NCBI GenBank assembly: GCA_947448725.1
Contig: CANFOM010000008.1
Location: forward strand, 1 to 64,000
Direction of reading: 5' to 3'
Length of the DNA: 64,000 nucleotides
DNA from: Bacteroidota bacterium
GTDB taxonomy: Bacteria > Bacteroidota > Bacteroidia > Chitinophagales > Chitinophagaceae
Shown in pieces: positions 52,987 through 63,216 of the stretch (position 1 is the stretch's first letter; every line of letters starts with the position of its first letter). The notes beneath the pieces were generated by a model, which had not been told where the DNA came from, did no database searches, and saw only the letters and a program-made list of their open reading frames with translations. Made by a program: the position numbers and the translations under genes.

Positions 52987-54597
52987 TTAATGACTACTAT
53001 TTACTTGCGCATCAAAGTCAAGACCTTGTTTTTGTAATACACTTTTTAATTTTAATGCAAGTAAAGCAACAATTCCAAAACAAGCAGCTGCTATAAAATA
53101 GGATTGATGCATTCCAATATTTACATTATCGCCAAGAGCGCCTTGTAAAGGGGGGATAATAGCTCCACCTAAAATCATCATGATTAAAAACGCAGAACCT
53201 TGGCTGGTATATTTGCCTAAACCACCCAAACCTAAAGAAAAAATACAAGGCCACATAACGGAACAAGCCAATCCACCAGCCATAAAGGCATATACAGAAG
53301 TGATGCCTGTTGTAAAAACACCGATCAACATAGCTATACCTGCAAATACAGAAACTGCTACTAAAGTTTTAACTGGCTTTTCTTGTCCATAAAAAAATAC
53401 AGCTAATGCAATTATAATCCAAATAGCATATCCATATAAATCCGAAGTATCATTGCCGTAAATTTTACTTACGCCTAATACTATGGCAAATGCAATAAAT
53501 GGTACTACTACCATCATTAATTTTTTCATATTCCCTTTAAAGTTAAATACGCTCACTGCGCCTGTCCAACGGCCAATCATCATACTACCCCAATACAAAG
53601 AGATGTATTTTGAGATTTTACTTTCATCCAAACCTAGTTCAGTGATGTATCCAGGTGTTTTTAATAACGCACCAAAATTATTATCAATAGTAACTTCTAC
53701 GCCTACGTAGATAAAAATAGCCAGCATACCATAAATGAGTTGTTGATATTTCATAGCGCCCCATCCAGCTTCATTTTTAATGGCACTTTGATTAGAATAA
53801 AATAAAATCACTACTACCGAAACCAAGGTCATAAGGAGTAATGATAATTTAGGCACATTAGTAAGTTGACCAACCACTATAATTGCACCAATTAAAAAAG
53901 TCATTATTAATAGTGAGCCGGCTGCTTTATTGGCGGTTTCAAACTTTTCATCATTTTTTCCGTCGGGTAATTTTTTGGAGAAGCTAAAAAATATAGCCAC
54001 TGCAGCAAATACACCTGCGACGATTAGATAAAGTAGATTGATATTGGTAACAGTTACAACACTATTTTTACTATCGGGACTTCCAAATAAGAAAAAACTT
54101 ACTATTAAGGGGCCAATTGTGGTACCAATACTATTTAAACTTCCTCCTAAATTTAAACGATGTGAACCAGTCGCTGGATCACCTAATAAAATAGCAAATG
54201 GTTGAGCCGCCGTTTGTTGTAAAGAAAATCCAAGTGCCACTACAAAAAAGGCTGCTAAAATTGCAGGAAAAGAATTGGCATTGGCTGCAAGAATAATTAA
54301 TAAAGCACCTACCACTGAAATTGATAAACCATAGATGATCCCTTTTTTATACCCGATTTTATTTAAAATATCATAGCCAATAAGGTTGGAGCATAAGAAT
54401 AAAATTAAAGATCCAATAAAATAGGCGCCGTAAAAAGCTGAACCAATCAACTGAGATTCAAATTGACTTAAATGAAAATGGGTCTTGCAAAAAGGGATAA
54501 AAATACTATTAGATGCAGCTATAAAACCCCAAAAAAAGAAAACAAGTACAAGTGTACTTAAAGCTCCAGTATTGGTAGGTTGTTTGGTTTCACTCAT
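52987..54597 (-). CDS. Sugar MFS transporter (FucP/GluP-like)
   Basis: A 536-residue major-facilitator transporter with about twelve helices. The N-terminus FFFWGFIAASNSIFIPFCK and the loop QTAAQPFAILLGDPATGSHRLNLGGSLNSIGTTIGP mark the FucP/GluP subgroup that takes up glucose, galactose or fucose by proton symport. Its length is long because of the inserted loop between helices 6 and 7 (SKKLPDGKNDEKFETANKAAG). It is divergent to glgA across a 183-base gap. Together with the ROK kinase it forms a sugar-uptake pair. Confidence 0.9.
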   Translation of the reverse strand: MSETKQPTNTGALSTLVLVFFFWGFIAASNSIFIPFCKTHFHLSQFESQLIGSAFYGAYFIGSLILFLCSNLIGYDILNKIGYKKGIIYGLSISVVGALLIILAANANSFPAILAAFFVVALGFSLQQTAAQPFAILLGDPATGSHRLNLGGSLNSIGTTIGPLIVSFFLFGSPDSKNSVVTVTNINLLYLIVAGVFAAVAIFFSFSKKLPDGKNDEKFETANKAAGSLLIMTFLIGAIIVVGQLTNVPKLSLLLMTLVSVVVILFYSNQSAIKNEAGWGAMKYQQLIYGMLAIFIYVGVEVTIDNNFGALLKTPGYITELGLDESKISKYISLYWGSMMIGRWTGAVSVFNFKGNMKKLMMVVVPFIAFAIVLGVSKIYGNDTSDLYGYAIWIIIALAVFFYGQEKPVKTLVAVSVFAGIAMLIGVFTTGITSVYAFMAGGLACSVMWPCIFSLGLGGLGKYTSQGSAFLIMMILGGAIIPPLQGALGDNVNIGMHQSYFIAAACFGIVALLALKLKSVLQKQGLDFDAQVNSSH

Positions 54598-54780
54598 AAC
54601 ATTTGTTAGTTTAATCGAAGTATATTTAAATTAATGATTTATTCGAATACGTAAAATACTTAAAATTATAATTCAATGTATAAAATAGCTTATAATCTAT
54701 CTATAATATATTAGAATTAAGTGATCAAAAACAAGGAGTTTTAAGGACAATGAAGTAAATTGAAACAAAATAATTGTTCC

Positions 54781-56196
54781 ATGGTTATTGTTCATGTAAG
54801 TGCAGAATGTTACCCTATGGCTAAAGCAGGTGGTTTAGGCGATGTGGTGGGTGCTTTACCAAAATACCAGGCCAAACTAGGGGATGATGCGATGGTGGTT
54901 ATGCCGATGTACCAAACACCATTTTTACAGCAAAACAAATGGGAACTGCATTTTAAAGGGAACACCAATTTAGGGGATTGGTTTTTTGATTATACCATTA
55001 TCAAAGAAAGTACAGGGAAATTAGGCTTTAATTTATATTTAGTAGATATCCATGGTTTATTAGATAGGCCAAAAATTTATGGTTATCCAGATGATACAGA
55101 CCGCTTTATTGGTTTTCAAGTGGCTGTAGTAAATTGGTTGTCACATTGGAAATCCTTGCCAGACATAGTTCATTGTCATGATCATCAAGCAGGATTGATC
55201 CCTTTTATGATGAAGTATTGTTTTGATTATCAGAAATTACAATTTGTAAAAACAATAGTAAGCATCCACAATGCACAATATCAAGGAGCCATGGGTTGGG
55301 AAAAGAGTTTACTTATTCCTAGGTGGGATACTTGGAAAAATGGACTGCTGGAATGGAACAATAGCATCAATTCTTTAGCTACTGCTGTAAAATGTGCCGA
55401 TAAAGTAACTACCGTAAGTCATAGCTATATGCAACAACTCAAATTTCAATCCAATGGTTTGGAAGCTTTATTTGAATATGAACAAGGGAAGTGCGTGGGC
55501 ATTTTAAATGGGATTGATACTGAAGTTTGGAATCCTGCAACCGATCCAATGGTGGCCTATCATTATACTGCAACCAATGTGTTAGTAGAAAAGAAAAAAA
55601 ATAAAAATGCCTTGTGTGCAAAATATAATTTAGATCCTAGTAAACCTTTAATTGTTTTTATTGGCAGGTTGGTGGGTGAAAAAGCGGCAGATGTTTTACC
55701 AGGGGCAATACAACACGCTATGGATAAAACAGATAGCGGGGCTAATTTTTTTATTATTGGCGCTGGGGATACCGCTACCGAATCGGCTTTAAATTATTTA
55801 GTGCAATTGTATCCCGGTAACTATAATACTTTTATTGGGTATGATGAAAAAGTAGGACACGAAGCTTATGCCAGTGCCGATTTTTTATTAATGCCAAGTA
55901 GGGTTGAACCTTGTGGATTGAATCAGTTGTATGCATTGCGCTATGGCACCATTCCTATGGTAAGAGATACGGGTGGCTTACACGATACGGTAGTGGATAT
56001 GGGAGACCCAGATGGGTTTGGTATTAAATTTTTACATGCAACCGAAGAAGATATTGTTTATTCAATTGAGCGAGCTATCGCAGTGTATCAGGATAAAAAT
56101 CAAATGAATAAAATGATACAATTTGCTATGAATATTGATCATAGTTGGGAATCGGTAGTGGAAGAATATAAAAAAGTATACGAATCAATTTTATAA
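54781..56196 (+). CDS. glgA: Glycogen synthase (ADP-glucose, GT5)
   Basis: A 471-residue GT-B glucosyltransferase that elongates glycogen from ADP-glucose. The Lys15 of KAGGLGDVVGALPK binds ADP-glucose; HCHDHQAGLIPF and the C-terminal SRVEPCGLNQLYALRYGTIPMVRDTGG (catalytic Glu) complete the active site. The frame extends to TTG 54760, but ATG 54781 (MVIVHVSAECYPMAKAGG) gives the usual family N-terminus. It heads a five-gene run with glgC, an MFS transporter, a GH13 hydrolase and glgB (gaps of about 3 to 18 bases, glgC being 16 bases on). Confidence 0.95.
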   Translation: MVIVHVSAECYPMAKAGGLGDVVGALPKYQAKLGDDAMVVMPMYQTPFLQQNKWELHFKGNTNLGDWFFDYTIIKESTGKLGFNLYLVDIHGLLDRPKIYGYPDDTDRFIGFQVAVVNWLSHWKSLPDIVHCHDHQAGLIPFMMKYCFDYQKLQFVKTIVSIHNAQYQGAMGWEKSLLIPRWDTWKNGLLEWNNSINSLATAVKCADKVTTVSHSYMQQLKFQSNGLEALFEYEQGKCVGILNGIDTEVWNPATDPMVAYHYTATNVLVEKKKNKNALCAKYNLDPSKPLIVFIGRLVGEKAADVLPGAIQHAMDKTDSGANFFIIGAGDTATESALNYLVQLYPGNYNTFIGYDEKVGHEAYASADFLLMPSRVEPCGLNQLYALRYGTIPMVRDTGGLHDTVVDMGDPDGFGIKFLHATEEDIVYSIERAIAVYQDKNQMNKMIQFAMNIDHSWESVVEEYKKVYESIL

Positions 56197-56212
56197 TTTT
56201 AATAATAAGTTT

Positions 56213-57496
56213 ATGGCAGTATATGCAAAAGAAACAGTTTCAATTATTTTAGGTGGCGGTGCTGGTTCAAGATTGTATCCTTTAACAGCCAGTCGTTCAA
56301 AACCAGCTGTGCCTATTGGGGGTAAGTATCGTTTGGTGGATATTCCTATTAGTAATTGTATCAATAGCAATTTGAATAGAATATTTGTATTGACTCAATT
56401 TAATTCGGCTTCCTTAAATCAACATATTAAAAACACTTATCATTTTAGTGCGTTTAGTTCTGGCTTTGTAGATATTTTGGCAGCCGAACAAACCCCTGAT
56501 AATCCAGGTTGGTTTCAAGGTACTGCAGATGCAGTAAGGCAGTCATTAAGACATTTGGCAAAAATGGATTTTGACTATGTGCTTATATTAAGCGGGGATC
56601 AATTGTATCAAATGGATTTTAGTAAAATGATTGAGGCACATAAACAAAGTGGTGCTGCGTTAACCATTGCTACTATTCCAGTAGGAGAAAGAGAAGCACC
56701 AGAATTTGGTATACTTAAAGCCAATAATGAAAATGTAATTACTTCATTTGTTGAAAAGCCCAAAAAAGAAATTTTAAAAGACTGGGTGAGTGACACTGGA
56801 AAGGAGATGCAAGATCAGGGAAGAAACTATTTGGCATCGATGGGAATTTATGTATTCAACAAAGAAATTTTATATCAATTTTTAAATGAAGTACACGCTA
56901 CTGCAACCGATTTTGGAAAAGAAATTATTCCGGATTCAATAGCACACTACAAAGTATTAAGTTATCAGTATGATGGCTATTGGACAGACATTGGAAATAT
57001 CTACTCTTTTTTTGAAGCTAATATTGCATTAACGGAAGATGTTCCTTTGTTTAATTTATTTGACAGTACACAAACCGTCTATACTAGATCAAGAATGTTA
57101 CCACCCGCTAAAGTAAGTGGTACTATTATTAATAAAGGCATCATTGCCGAAGGGTCAATCATTTTAGCTAAAGAAGTGTCTAATTCGGTTGTAGGTATTC
57201 GTTCTAGAATAGGGAAAGACACGGTGATAAAAAACACCTATATCATGGGTTGTGATTATTATGAAACCATGGATCAAATCAATATAAAAAATGCCAAAGG
57301 TGAGCCGATATTGGGTATTGGAGAGCGTTGCATTATTGAAAATGCCATAGTGGATAAAAATTGCTCCATTGGGAATGATGTACAAATTAGTGGAGGGGTG
57401 CATCTTGAAAAAGTTGACCATCCTTTGTATACCATTAAAGATGGAATAGTCGTTATAAAAAAAGGGGCCTTTATACCTAATGGTTTTATTATATAA
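56213..57496 (+). CDS. glgC: Glucose-1-phosphate adenylyltransferase
   Basis: Makes ADP-glucose from glucose 1-phosphate and ATP, the committed step of glycogen synthesis. The 427-residue protein has the nucleotidyl-transferase motif GGGAGSRLYPLTASRSKPAVPIGGKYRLVDIPISN, the FVEKPK substrate loop near residue 180, and left-handed beta-helix hexapeptides in the C-terminal 130 residues (GTIINKGIIAEGSIIL). It lies 16 bases after glgA and 18 bases before the SLC45-like MFS gene. Confidence 0.96.
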   Translation: MAVYAKETVSIILGGGAGSRLYPLTASRSKPAVPIGGKYRLVDIPISNCINSNLNRIFVLTQFNSASLNQHIKNTYHFSAFSSGFVDILAAEQTPDNPGWFQGTADAVRQSLRHLAKMDFDYVLILSGDQLYQMDFSKMIEAHKQSGAALTIATIPVGEREAPEFGILKANNENVITSFVEKPKKEILKDWVSDTGKEMQDQGRNYLASMGIYVFNKEILYQFLNEVHATATDFGKEIIPDSIAHYKVLSYQYDGYWTDIGNIYSFFEANIALTEDVPLFNLFDSTQTVYTRSRMLPPAKVSGTIINKGIIAEGSIILAKEVSNSVVGIRSRIGKDTVIKNTYIMGCDYYETMDQINIKNAKGEPILGIGERCIIENAIVDKNCSIGNDVQISGGVHLEKVDHPLYTIKDGIVVIKKGAFIPNGFII

Positions 57497-57514
57497 TTGA
57501 TTAAAGCAAACAAG

Positions 57515-58831
57515 ATGAATACAGCCTATACTGGAGTTAAAGTCAAATTAAGTTTTTGGCAAATTTGGAACATGTGTTTCGGATTTTTTGGCATTCAATT
57601 TGGATGGAGTTTACAAATGGGCAATATGAGTGCCATTTATGAATTTCTGGGTGCTACGCCCGAACAAATTCCTGGTTTGTGGTTAGCGGCACCTATGACA
57701 GGTTTATTGGTACAGCCAATTGTAGGGTATTTAAGTGATCGTACTTGGCATCCAAAATTAGGAAGAAGAAGACCCTTCTTTTTAGTGGGCGCTATTTTAA
57801 GTTCGGTTTTATTATTTGTCATGCCTAATTCTGGAAGCATGTGGATGGCCGCAGGGGTGTTATGGATTTTAGATTCTAGCATCAATGTTACCATGGAACC
57901 ATTTAGAGCTTTTGTAGCTGATAATTTAGATGATAAACAACGTTCTTTAGGATTTGCCATGCAAAGTATGTTTATAGGATTGGCGTCCTTCATTGCAGGT
58001 TATTTGCCACAGGTTTTAGTGAATTGGTTTCATGTATCTAGAGCAAAAACAAATGGCTCTATTCCTCAAAATATTTTAATAAGCTTTTATATAGGAGGGG
58101 CTGTTTTTTTAGTTTCAGTTTTGTATACTGTTTTTAAAAGTAAAGAATATCCGCCGTCTCAAAATAAAGCCACAGAATCCAATGAAGATAAAAAGGGAAT
58201 TGCTCAAGATATTATACATTCTATAGTGCATATGCCCATTCAAATGAAAAGATTGGCCCTGGTTAATTTTATTACTTGGCCTGGTTTGTTTTTAATGTGG
58301 TTTTATTATAGTACTGGGGTAGCGAGTCAATTATTTCATGGAGACCCTATAACTAGTAGTGATATTTATACGATGGGATTGGAACATGCCAATACCACTT
58401 CGGCCATTTTAAATTTAGTCACTTTTGGTTTCTCTTTTACGCTGCCTTTTTTAGTGGGGAAAATTGGAAAAAAAATGACCCATGTTGCCTGTTTATTAAT
58501 TGGAGGCATGGGATTGATTTCGGTATACTATGTTCAACAACCTAATTTATTATATGTAAGTATGGGCTTAGTAGGTATCGCGTGGGCTTCCATCTTATCG
58601 ATGCCTTATTCTATGTTAGCAGGGTTTATTCCCGAACAAAAAATGGGTATCTACATGGGCATCTTTAATTTCTTCATTGTACTCCCCGAAATTATCGCCT
58701 CTATATTTTTTGGAAAGATAATGTCTACTTATTTGCACAATGATAGATTGATGGCAGTTCAGATAGGCGGGGTTTTATTATTATTAGCCGGTGTGGTTTG
58801 TGCCATTATTATTAAAGAAGAAAAAAAATAA
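57515..58831 (+). CDS. MFS transporter, SLC45/GPH sugar symporter-like
   Basis: A 438-residue transporter (ATG 57515, [13 protein letters not shown]; the open frame from 57497 adds six residues from a TTG). About twelve helices. [35 protein letters not shown] and the [24 protein letters not shown] motif match the SLC45/GPH sugar-proton symporters (maltose or sucrose). Position inside the glycogen cluster and next to the alpha-amylase gene suggest maltose or maltodextrin import. Specificity is not determined by sequence. Confidence 0.9.
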   Translation: MNTAYTGVKVKLSFWQIWNMCFGFFGIQFGWSLQMGNMSAIYEFLGATPEQIPGLWLAAPMTGLLVQPIVGYLSDRTWHPKLGRRRPFFLVGAILSSVLLFVMPNSGSMWMAAGVLWILDSSINVTMEPFRAFVADNLDDKQRSLGFAMQSMFIGLASFIAGYLPQVLVNWFHVSRAKTNGSIPQNILISFYIGGAVFLVSVLYTVFKSKEYPPSQNKATESNEDKKGIAQDIIHSIVHMPIQMKRLALVNFITWPGLFLMWFYYSTGVASQLFHGDPITSSDIYTMGLEHANTTSAILNLVTFGFSFTLPFLVGKIGKKMTHVACLLIGGMGLISVYYVQQPNLLYVSMGLVGIAWASILSMPYSMLAGFIPEQKMGIYMGIFNFFIVLPEIIASIFFGKIMSTYLHNDRLMAVQIGGVLLLLAGVVCAIIIKEEKK

Positions 58832-58836
58832 ATCCT

Positions 58837-60705
58837 ATGATCTTTACTAAATTCTTTTGGAGAAGTATTGGAATCTGTGTTATTCTAATGGGAGCATTAT
58901 TTATTCAATTATCCGCTCAAAGTATCGAAGCCTATCCTTCGAATTGGTTTGTACAAATGAAATTAAATAAAGTACAAATTTTATTTAGAAGTACTACCTC
59001 CAATTTTTCAAAAGCGACTATACAAACCAATTATCCTGGATTAACAATTTCGGGGGTACATCATTTTGAAAACAATCATTATCTGGCGGTGGATATAACT
59101 ATTGCTTCCAGTGCTAAAGTAGGCGTGGTTAATTTTATCATAGCCTCCAATGGACAAAAAATTAATACCACTTGGCCACTCTTGTCAAGAAGAGCAGGTA
59201 GAGGAACTTCCTTTGCACAAGGCATTAATTCGGCTGATTTAATTTATTTTTTAATGCCTGACCGATTTAGCAATGGGGATCCTTCCAATGATCGGGTAGT
59301 AGGTTTAAAAGATCAATCCTTAAACAGAGATTCTATTTTTTTAAGACATGGGGGTGATTTAAAAGGGGTAACCAATCATTTAAACTACTTTCAAAAATTA
59401 GGCGTAAGTACTTTGTGGATGACACCTGTTATTGAAAATGACATGCCTGATAGAACAGAGCATGGTTATGCAGCCACTAATAATTATGCCATTGAAAAAC
59501 GATTGGGAGGCGAACAAGCCTATCGATTATTAAGCGACAGTTTGCATCATAGAGGTATGAAATTAATTCAGGACATTGTTTATAATCACTTTGGACGTTT
59601 TCATTTTCTTGTACAGGATGCTCCTGCCAAAGATTGGTTGCATCAGTGGCCTAAGTATACACAAACACATTATAGAGAGCAAGCTATATTTGATCCACAT
59701 CATTCCAAAGTGGATGCAGAAAAAATGATTAATGGTTGGTTTACCACCGAAATGCCTGATGTGAATCAAGAGAATAGTTTTGTAGAAAAATATTTAACGC
59801 AAAACGCGATTTGGTCGGTAGAGACATTCGGCATTGACGCTTTTAGAATTGATACCTATAAGTATTGTAATGTGGAAGTGATGAATCGATTAAATCAAGC
59901 ATTGATTAACGAATACCCTAAAATATTTGCTTTTGGAGAATGTTGGGTAGATGGAGTAGCTACGCAAGCATATTTTATTCGAAATAATTTAGACATTCCA
60001 TTTAAAAGCAATTTACACGCTACTTCCGATTTTCATTTATTATTTTCTGGCATCTTGCCTGCTTTAAATGAAAAAAATACATGGGGAGAGGGGGTTATCA
60101 AATTATACACCACATTAAGCAATGACTATTTGTATAAAGTGCCCAGTAACAATGTAATATTTTTAGACAATCATGATATGACCCGAATACATTCTTCTTT
60201 GGGAGAAAGTATTCCAAAAACAAAAATGGCCTACGCCTGGTTAATGACTTGTAGGGGTATTCCGCAAATGTATTATGGTTCTGAAGTTTTAATGAAAGGA
60301 ATTTCAAATCCAGATGGTTGGGTAAGATTAGACTTCCCAGGTGGATGGACTGGAGATAAGAAAAATGCATTTACAGAGGATGGTTTAAATGAGCAAGAGA
60401 AAGATTTTTTACATTATACTCAGCTATTGGGTACTTATCGCAAAGGAGCAAGCGCCTTAAAAACGGGGGAAATGATGCAATATCTTCCAGAGGATGGATT
60501 GTATGTTTATTTTAGATATGATAAGGGACAAACCATTATGTGTGTCATGAATACAGACAACAAAGAAAGAAAAGTTAATTTTGAGCAATATCTTGAAAGA
60601 ACAAATGGTTTTAAGGGTGGGAAAGATATTGTTACTGGAAATAAATTAGGGAATCAATTTTCAATACCTTCCATGCAAATGTTAGTGTTAGAATTAACTA
60701 AATAA
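58837..60705 (+). CDS. Secreted GH13 alpha-amylase/neopullulanase
   Basis: A 622-residue exported glycoside hydrolase. After a signal peptide (LMGALFIQLSAQ) comes a cyclomaltodextrinase-type N-terminal domain (about 28-120), then the GH13 TIM barrel: Asp339 in FRIDTYKY (nucleophile), Glu368 in FAFGECWV (acid/base) and Asp447 in FLDNHDMTR. The DVVYNHFG-like motif is DIVYNHFG here. It should cleave alpha-1,4 (and perhaps 1,6) bonds in starch or pullulan, similar to SusA. It starts five bases after the MFS gene and is separated by two bases from glgB. Confidence 0.93.
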   Translation: MIFTKFFWRSIGICVILMGALFIQLSAQSIEAYPSNWFVQMKLNKVQILFRSTTSNFSKATIQTNYPGLTISGVHHFENNHYLAVDITIASSAKVGVVNFIIASNGQKINTTWPLLSRRAGRGTSFAQGINSADLIYFLMPDRFSNGDPSNDRVVGLKDQSLNRDSIFLRHGGDLKGVTNHLNYFQKLGVSTLWMTPVIENDMPDRTEHGYAATNNYAIEKRLGGEQAYRLLSDSLHHRGMKLIQDIVYNHFGRFHFLVQDAPAKDWLHQWPKYTQTHYREQAIFDPHHSKVDAEKMINGWFTTEMPDVNQENSFVEKYLTQNAIWSVETFGIDAFRIDTYKYCNVEVMNRLNQALINEYPKIFAFGECWVDGVATQAYFIRNNLDIPFKSNLHATSDFHLLFSGILPALNEKNTWGEGVIKLYTTLSNDYLYKVPSNNVIFLDNHDMTRIHSSLGESIPKTKMAYAWLMTCRGIPQMYYGSEVLMKGISNPDGWVRLDFPGGWTGDKKNAFTEDGLNEQEKDFLHYTQLLGTYRKGASALKTGEMMQYLPEDGLYVYFRYDKGQTIMCVMNTDNKERKVNFEQYLERTNGFKGGKDIVTGNKLGNQFSIPSMQMLVLELTK

Positions 60706-60707
60706 AT

Positions 60708-62648
60708 ATGCCTAAATACGAGGAAGTACATTTTGTCAATACCCAACAAGCCGTTTGGAATTATTCATTGTTCACAGATGAAGATGTAAGAAATTTTCAA
60801 AATGGAACTCATTACTCCTTGTACCAATTGTTTGGGAACAAGCAAATAGAAGTAGCAGGTTTAAAGGGTACTTATTTTGCTGTTTGGGCACCCAATGCCA
60901 CTGCTGTTTTTGTAAAGGGCAATTTTAATGATTGGAATAATGAAACACATCCACTCAAGGTTAGGCAAGATAGTTCAGGGATTTGGGAAGGTTTTATTCC
61001 CGTCATTGAACAAGGGGAAGTGTATAAATATCATCTACACGGTTTTCAAGGAGTAAAGTTGGATAAAGGAGATCCTTTTGCCAATTATTGGGAATTAAGA
61101 CCCTTAACTGCTTCTATTACTTGGGATACAAAATATGAATGGAAAGATGCAAAATGGTTGGAGCAAAGAAAAATTAAAAATAGAACAGATCAGCCTTATT
61201 CGGTGTATGAAGTGCATTTGGCCAGTTGGATGCGTCCCGATAAAAACAATGAGAATTCGTATAATTCTTATACGCAATTAATCAAATTATTGGTGCCCTA
61301 TGTAAAAGAAATGGGCTTTACACATGTAGAATTTATGCCCATCATGGAACATCCTTATGATGGAAGTTGGGGATATCAAGGGGTAGGATTTTTTGCACCC
61401 ACTTCCCGTTTTGGCAATCCGCAAGAATTTGCCGCATTGGTAGAAGCCTTTCATGCGGCAGCAATTGGGGTGATTGTAGATTGGGTGCCTTCTCATTTTC
61501 CTTATGATGCACATGGTTTATTTATGTTTGATGGGGCGAATACTTATGAATATGCAGATATGCGTAAAGGCTATCATCCGGATTGGAATTCTTATATTTT
61601 TAATTACAAAAGAGGAGAGGTGAAATCTTTTTTAATTAGCAGTGCTCGTTTTTGGTGTGATCAATTTCATATTGATGGGTTAAGGGTGGATGCGGTAAGT
61701 TCTATGTTAAGATTGGATTATAGTAGAGAAGAAGGTCAATGGGAGCCTAATGAATTTGGAGGCAATGGGAATATAGAAGCCATTGCTTTTATTAAAGATT
61801 TAAATGAAACCTTATACAGAGATTTTCCTTATATACAAACCATTGCCGAAGAAGCATCTGATTGGCCAGGAATTAGCAAACCCACTTTTATGGATGGTCT
61901 TGGTTTTGGTATGAAATGGATGATGGGCTGGATGCATGATACCTTGGATTATTTTAAATTGGATCCATTGTTTAGGCCCTTTCATCAGGACAAATTTTCT
62001 TTTTCGATGATGTATTATTATGACGAAAATTTTATGTTGCCTCTAAGTCATGACGAAGTGGTACATGGAAAAAGCCCCATGATTTATAAAATGCCTGGGG
62101 ATGATTGGCAAAAATTTGCCAATTTAAGATTGTTATATACTTATATGTTTACCCATCCTGGAGCAAAGTTGTTATTTATGGGCAATGAATTTGCTGCTAC
62201 CAAAGAATGGAATTTTACTACAGAATTACAATGGGACTTATTAACTATTCAAAGTCATGCGGGAATGAAATTGTGTGTGCAATCATTGAATGAATTATAT
62301 AAAGCCTATCCATCCTTTTATGAATATCAATTTGATCCCAAAGGATTTGAGTGGGTGGAGGTAAATAAAAGGGAGGAAGCCGTGATTGCTTTTAAAAGAA
62401 AGGGGAAAAATGCCGAGGAGGATATCTTAGTAGTGATGAATATGACGCCTATTCCTAGATATGATTTCCCGATTCATGTGCATGGGAAAAAACAATGGAA
62501 AGAAATTTTTAACAGCGATGCCAAAAAATATTGGGGGGTTGGCGATTTAAACAATGCGTCCATCCCCATGCATCCACAAGATGAAATAGGAGAATGGAAT
62601 AAGCTATTATTGAATCTCCCAGCCTTATCTGCAATTGTTTTAATATAA
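60708..62648 (+). CDS. glgB: 1,4-alpha-glucan branching enzyme
   Basis: Introduces alpha-1,6 branches into glycogen (GH13 family 8/9). The 646-residue protein has an N-terminal CBM48 domain (about 45-130; GTYFAVWAPNATAVFVKGNFNDWN) and the barrel with Asp328 in GLRVDAVSSM (nucleophile), Glu381 in TIAEEASDWP and LSHDEVVHGK (transition-state Asp). The C-terminal beta-domain is present. It ends the glg run, two bases after the GH13 gene. No terminator is obvious within 100 bases of its end, so read-through to the small gene at 62802 is possible. Confidence 0.95.
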   Translation: MPKYEEVHFVNTQQAVWNYSLFTDEDVRNFQNGTHYSLYQLFGNKQIEVAGLKGTYFAVWAPNATAVFVKGNFNDWNNETHPLKVRQDSSGIWEGFIPVIEQGEVYKYHLHGFQGVKLDKGDPFANYWELRPLTASITWDTKYEWKDAKWLEQRKIKNRTDQPYSVYEVHLASWMRPDKNNENSYNSYTQLIKLLVPYVKEMGFTHVEFMPIMEHPYDGSWGYQGVGFFAPTSRFGNPQEFAALVEAFHAAAIGVIVDWVPSHFPYDAHGLFMFDGANTYEYADMRKGYHPDWNSYIFNYKRGEVKSFLISSARFWCDQFHIDGLRVDAVSSMLRLDYSREEGQWEPNEFGGNGNIEAIAFIKDLNETLYRDFPYIQTIAEEASDWPGISKPTFMDGLGFGMKWMMGWMHDTLDYFKLDPLFRPFHQDKFSFSMMYYYDENFMLPLSHDEVVHGKSPMIYKMPGDDWQKFANLRLLYTYMFTHPGAKLLFMGNEFAATKEWNFTTELQWDLLTIQSHAGMKLCVQSLNELYKAYPSFYEYQFDPKGFEWVEVNKREEAVIAFKRKGKNAEEDILVVMNMTPIPRYDFPIHVHGKKQWKEIFNSDAKKYWGVGDLNNASIPMHPQDEIGEWNKLLLNLPALSAIVLI

Positions 62649-62801
62649 TATAAGCTGCTCTATTTCAATGAATTCATAGAGGTACATGAACATTTTTAGT
62701 CAAGTTTTCCACATTTATGTTTATATGATGTTTGTTAATGATTAGGTAACAATAACATAGGAACTTTGTATTGTAATCAAACCCATTAAAAACTTTAATG
62801 T

Positions 62802-63116
62802 ATGAAAGCAACCAACAAAGCAATGTTGTATGAAGCTGTTTCAGAATTTATACAATTGCACGCCTTCGATCATTTATTGGACAATGAGTTAGCACAGTTA
62901 AAAAGTTTATTAAATGCATGGATTGTATCCGAAGAGGGTAATGAAATGCACGAGCTTTTAACCAAATTAATTCCTTTGTTAAGCAAAGTCAATTTCTTTG
63001 TAGAATCTATTTCTCCTGCTGCTATTCAATTATGGTTTTATGCTTTATCCTATAATGAAATACCTATCAGTGGTATGATGCAGGATTTAAGCAACACCAA
63101 CGAATTGGTGAATTAG
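62802..63116 (+). CDS. Hypothetical small helical protein
   Basis: A 104-residue, mostly helical, acidic protein with no signal or membrane segment. I do not recognise a family. The region upstream contains a GAACTTTG box (62761-62768) one mismatch away from TAnnTTTG, and a strong terminator follows, so it is probably an independent, real gene. A link to the glycogen genes before it is only positional. Confidence 0.65.
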   Translation: MKATNKAMLYEAVSEFIQLHAFDHLLDNELAQLKSLLNAWIVSEEGNEMHELLTKLIPLLSKVNFFVESISPAAIQLWFYALSYNEIPISGMMQDLSNTNELVN

Positions 63117-63139
63117 ATTAGGTTTTAAATATTTTACAT

Positions 63140-63180
63140 AAAGGAAAGGCCTCCCGGTTTAATGGGAGGCCTTTCCTTTA
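63140..63180. terminator. Strong hairpin terminator between convergent genes
   Basis: A 16- to 17-bp near-perfect stem (63140-63155 with 63164-63179), loop GGTTTAAT, with A-rich left and T-rich right flanks. It separates the small gene at 62802 from the minus-strand coiled-coil gene. Confidence 0.9.
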
Positions 63181-63216
63181 TAATTTATTTACTGCAAGCA
63201 ATAAATACTAATCATC

